DNA of 33,929 nt from Bacteroidota bacterium (lineage in GTDB: Bacteria > Bacteroidota > Ignavibacteria > Palsa-1295): the NCBI GenBank assembly GCA_025363505.1, contig JANYDV010000012.1, forward strand, positions 1 through 33,929, given 5' to 3'. Below the pieces are notes generated by a model. That model was not told where the DNA came from. It was given only the letters and a program-made list of their open reading frames with translations, and did not search any database. The translations under genes and the position numbers were made by a program. Positions 32,203 to 33,929 of this stretch are shown here, piece after piece. Every line of letters starts with the position of its first letter. Position 1 is the stretch's first letter.

Positions 32203-32934
32203 TTACGTATTTGGGTATTTTAACGAGAGAGATTCTAAGTGTTCGGTAACAATTTTTGCCACAGCATAATTACGATACCATCGTTTGTCCGCCGGAATGA
32301 TATGCCACGGAGTAGTATTGCTGTCGCTAATCATTTTATCGTACACCTTTGTATAATCATCCCATTTCTCGGCGACATCAACATCTGCCTTGTCATACTT
32401 CCAACGTTTATGAGGCAGAATCAGCCGTTCTTTAATCCTACAGAGTTGTTCTTCTTTTGAAACATGTAAAAAGAACTTTAAAACATGGATGTTGCTCGAA
32501 TGAAAATGGTCTTCCAGAGTATCAAGCAATTGGCTTCGTCGTAGAATTTCTTTCTTCGGAATGGACTTATCTATTGAAGGAACAATAATATCTTCATAAT
32601 AAGATCTATTGAAGACCTCTATTATTCCTTTAGCGGGGAGGTGAGGATATATTCTCCATAGAAAATCATGTTGCAATTCTTCTTCGGTAGGCTGCTTAAA
32701 AGATTTTACGTCTACGCCCATTGGGTTCATACAAGACATCACATGACGAACTGTGCCGTCTTTCCCTGATGTATCAAGTCCTTGTAAAATAATCAGTAGG
32801 GCATAACGACCATCAGCATAGAATAAATTTTGCAGATCAAAGAGTTTGTCCTGAAGTGTTGCCAGTGCCTTTTTACATTTTTTCTTTGAATATGCTTTAG
32901 ACGGCGAGGTAGGTGTATTTTTTAATGTAGCCAT
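32203..32934 (-). CDS. PPK2-family polyphosphate:nucleotide phosphotransferase
   Basis: A 243-residue kinase of the PPK2 family, which moves phosphate between inorganic polyphosphate and nucleotides. Walker A is GLDTSGKDG (residues 52-60), and the lid or catalytic segment is RSYYEDIIVPS (from residue 110). The FLWRIYPHLPAKG motif is also standard. Length fits a single-domain PPK2. Subclass and nucleotide preference (AMP, ADP or GDP) cannot be fixed from sequence by eye. It lies 9 nt ahead of the copB start and 61 nt behind the broken SRPBCC gene, so it is probably co-transcribed with copper genes. That pairing is discussed in the findings. Confidence 0.93.
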   Translation of the reverse strand: MATLKNTPTSPSKAYSKKKCKKALATLQDKLFDLQNLFYADGRYALLIILQGLDTSGKDGTVRHVMSCMNPMGVDVKSFKQPTEEELQHDFLWRIYPHLPAKGIIEVFNRSYYEDIIVPSIDKSIPKKEILRRSQLLDTLEDHFHSSNIHVLKFFLHVSKEEQLCRIKERLILPHKRWKYDKADVDVAEKWDDYTKVYDKMISDSNTTPWHIIPADKRWYRNYAVAKIVTEHLESLSLKYPNT

Positions 32935-32995
32935 TATAGATATTTGACAACCCTATTATTTGTAAAATCGGCATTTAAATATCGTGGACCTACGA

Positions 32996-33501
32996 CTAAT
33001 GGTCAGCAGGCAGTAATTCTTGAAAAGCATTTTTAGTGGCGTTTAACATATTATTCAAACACCAATTGCAATATAAGCTTGAGAGTAAGTAATAGAGAAT
33101 GATTCTGAAACTCCCGTTCGGTTTGGTATAATCAATTTGGAGCGAAGCTTGCGTAGTTGTGTTCGAGGCTTCGGTTTTCAAAATCATCCTGTACCATCCA
33201 AGAATAATAATTTTCGGTGTGCCTATTGTTTCCCAAATCTTTTCTTTATTAACGACCCACTTAGTTACTGTCTCAGTAATATCGATGGCATTCCCATCAC
33301 GCTGCCTGACCAATGAAATGACGCACCGAGACCCTGGGATGGTCCCGGCAATTGCTCCAGCATCAGTTTGCTCCCAATCATCATTATCGAACTATTGCTC
33401 ATGTGCATACCTATTTTCGATAGATCATCCATACGAGCAAATACTATTTCCAGAGGAGCATTAATGTTGATGTCTTTTTTCAGTGATCTTATTTTTGACA
33501 T
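32996..33501 (-). pseudogene. SRPBCC family gene split by a single frameshift
   Basis: Two minus-strand frames each hold half of one SRPBCC protein. The first runs from ATG 33499-33501: DININAPLEIVFARMDDLSKIG to SFHWSGSVMGM. The second continues as AIDITETVTKWVVNKEKIW and TPKIIILGWYRM to LLPADH and a TAG at 32996-32998. Joining them near 33285-33300 restores a domain of about 168 residues with no gap; one base appears to be missing there (or two extra). Either the gene is recently broken or the sequence has an error. It starts 1 nt inside the lipoprotein stop, so the pair is translationally coupled. SRPBCC proteins bind hydrophobic ligands; a link to copper is not known to me. Confidence 0.85.
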
Positions 33502-33923
33502 TAATGATGTTTCAGATGCTCTTCTTTTTGTGCCTCCGATTTTCCCTTCATATTGTTCATATTACACATGCCTTCCATTGACTTCATTACTTTCGGATGT
33601 GACTGCATCGAACTCATCATCATCTTACACATCGAAGAATCGTCATTGCACATTTCCATCATCTTGCCCATCATCATTTTACCCATCATTGGGTCTGACT
33701 TCATCATTGTGTGCATTTTCATCATCACTTGCTCGTGACGCCTTGTAACCAAAGAATCTATCAATTCAGAAGAAGCTTGATCGCTACTAACAATAGCAGA
33801 AAACAGATCTTTCCTTTCGGCATCGTTCTTCAAGATGTCTGATGCTTTCGGTTGTGTACATCCGGTAATATAAAATACGGCTAAAGCCGAAAGTAGTAGC
33901 GTGGTTTTCTTAATGGTATTCAT
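33501..33923 (-). CDS. Met/Cys/His-rich lipoprotein, likely copper-binding
   Basis: A 140-residue lipoprotein. The lipobox YITGC places the acylated Cys at about residue 22. After a helical stretch of about 40 residues (NDAERKDLFSAIVSSDQASS), the chain becomes extremely rich in Met, Cys and His: HEQVMMKMHTMMKSDPMMGK, then MMEMCNDDSSMCKMMMSSMQ, MCNMNNM and a final EEHLKHH. Such runs bind Cu(I) or Ag(I), as in CopC/CueP-like or methionine-rich periplasmic chaperones. I do not assign it to a named family. Role is likely envelope copper buffering. It is the first gene of the minus-strand copper run and overlaps the next start by 1 nt. The window ends 6 bp past the start, so the promoter is outside. 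Confidence 0.88.
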   Translation of the reverse strand: MNTIKKTTLLLSALAVFYITGCTQPKASDILKNDAERKDLFSAIVSSDQASSELIDSLVTRRHEQVMMKMHTMMKSDPMMGKMMMGKMMEMCNDDSSMCKMMMSSMQSHPKVMKSMEGMCNMNNMKGKSEAQKEEHLKHH

Positions 33924-33929
33924 TATGAT

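Overview
The window looks like chromosomal DNA of an FCB-group bacterium, most likely Bacteroidota sensu lato (Candidatus Kapabacteria, Ignavibacteria or a relative). Three things point there. There are type IX secretion (T9SS) parts: PorX, a PorV/PorQ-like barrel and a protein with a type A C-terminal sorting domain. There are several TAnnTTTG promoter boxes of the Bacteroidota type, and most genes lack a clear Shine-Dalgarno sequence. Families typical of that group are present. The exact phylum is inference.

Layout. (1) 1-3923: a GlxA-type AraC regulator (cut by the left edge) diverges from a run of small soluble genes: VOC, RibD/DHFR-like, two SRPBCC proteins, a second VOC gene broken by an amber codon, and a PhnB-like VOC. 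(2) 4012-8967: a large membrane-anchored protein, an OmpA protein with seven exact 69-bp calcium-binding repeats, a 51-residue membrane protein, and an AraC regulator. A 550-bp spacer between the last two holds several hairpins and promoter boxes. (3) 9199-12686: a single-domain response regulator convergent with a PAS histidine kinase, then an AI-2E transporter. (4) 13017-19002: tRNA-Leu and der, then a minus-strand envelope block with an ASH/FlgD-like secreted protein, a helix-hairpin-helix beta-barrel overlapping a PorV/PorQ-like protein, and a DUF1573-cytochrome c fusion. (5) 19075-23084: a tight minus-strand operon porX > alpha/beta hydrolase > tsaE > tsaB. (6) 23252-26927: YdeI-like protein, DinB-like protein, M3 peptidase, a Bacteroidota-specific conserved protein and tRNA-Gln. 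(7) 26928-28006: a gene-poor stretch with strong hairpins and one orphan ORF, possibly an old integration scar. (8) 28007-33923: a copper-handling block with a T9SS cargo protein, a multicopper oxidase, a CopB-type ATPase, a PPK2 polyphosphate kinase, a frameshifted SRPBCC gene and a Met/Cys/His-rich lipoprotein.

How they may work together. PorX is the cytoplasmic regulator for the secretion machinery that would export the 28007 cargo protein and attach it at the surface. The PorV/PorQ-like protein could be part of that outer-membrane system or of a separate HHH-barrel machine. The copper block would oxidise periplasmic Cu(I), bind copper at the lipoprotein, and pump it out of the cytoplasm. 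A polyphosphate-handling enzyme in the same run suggests a phosphate-copper link. The strongest leads are the HHH-barrel/PorV-like pair, the copper/polyphosphate run, and two conserved genes each broken by one lesion (amber at 3129, frameshift near 33290).
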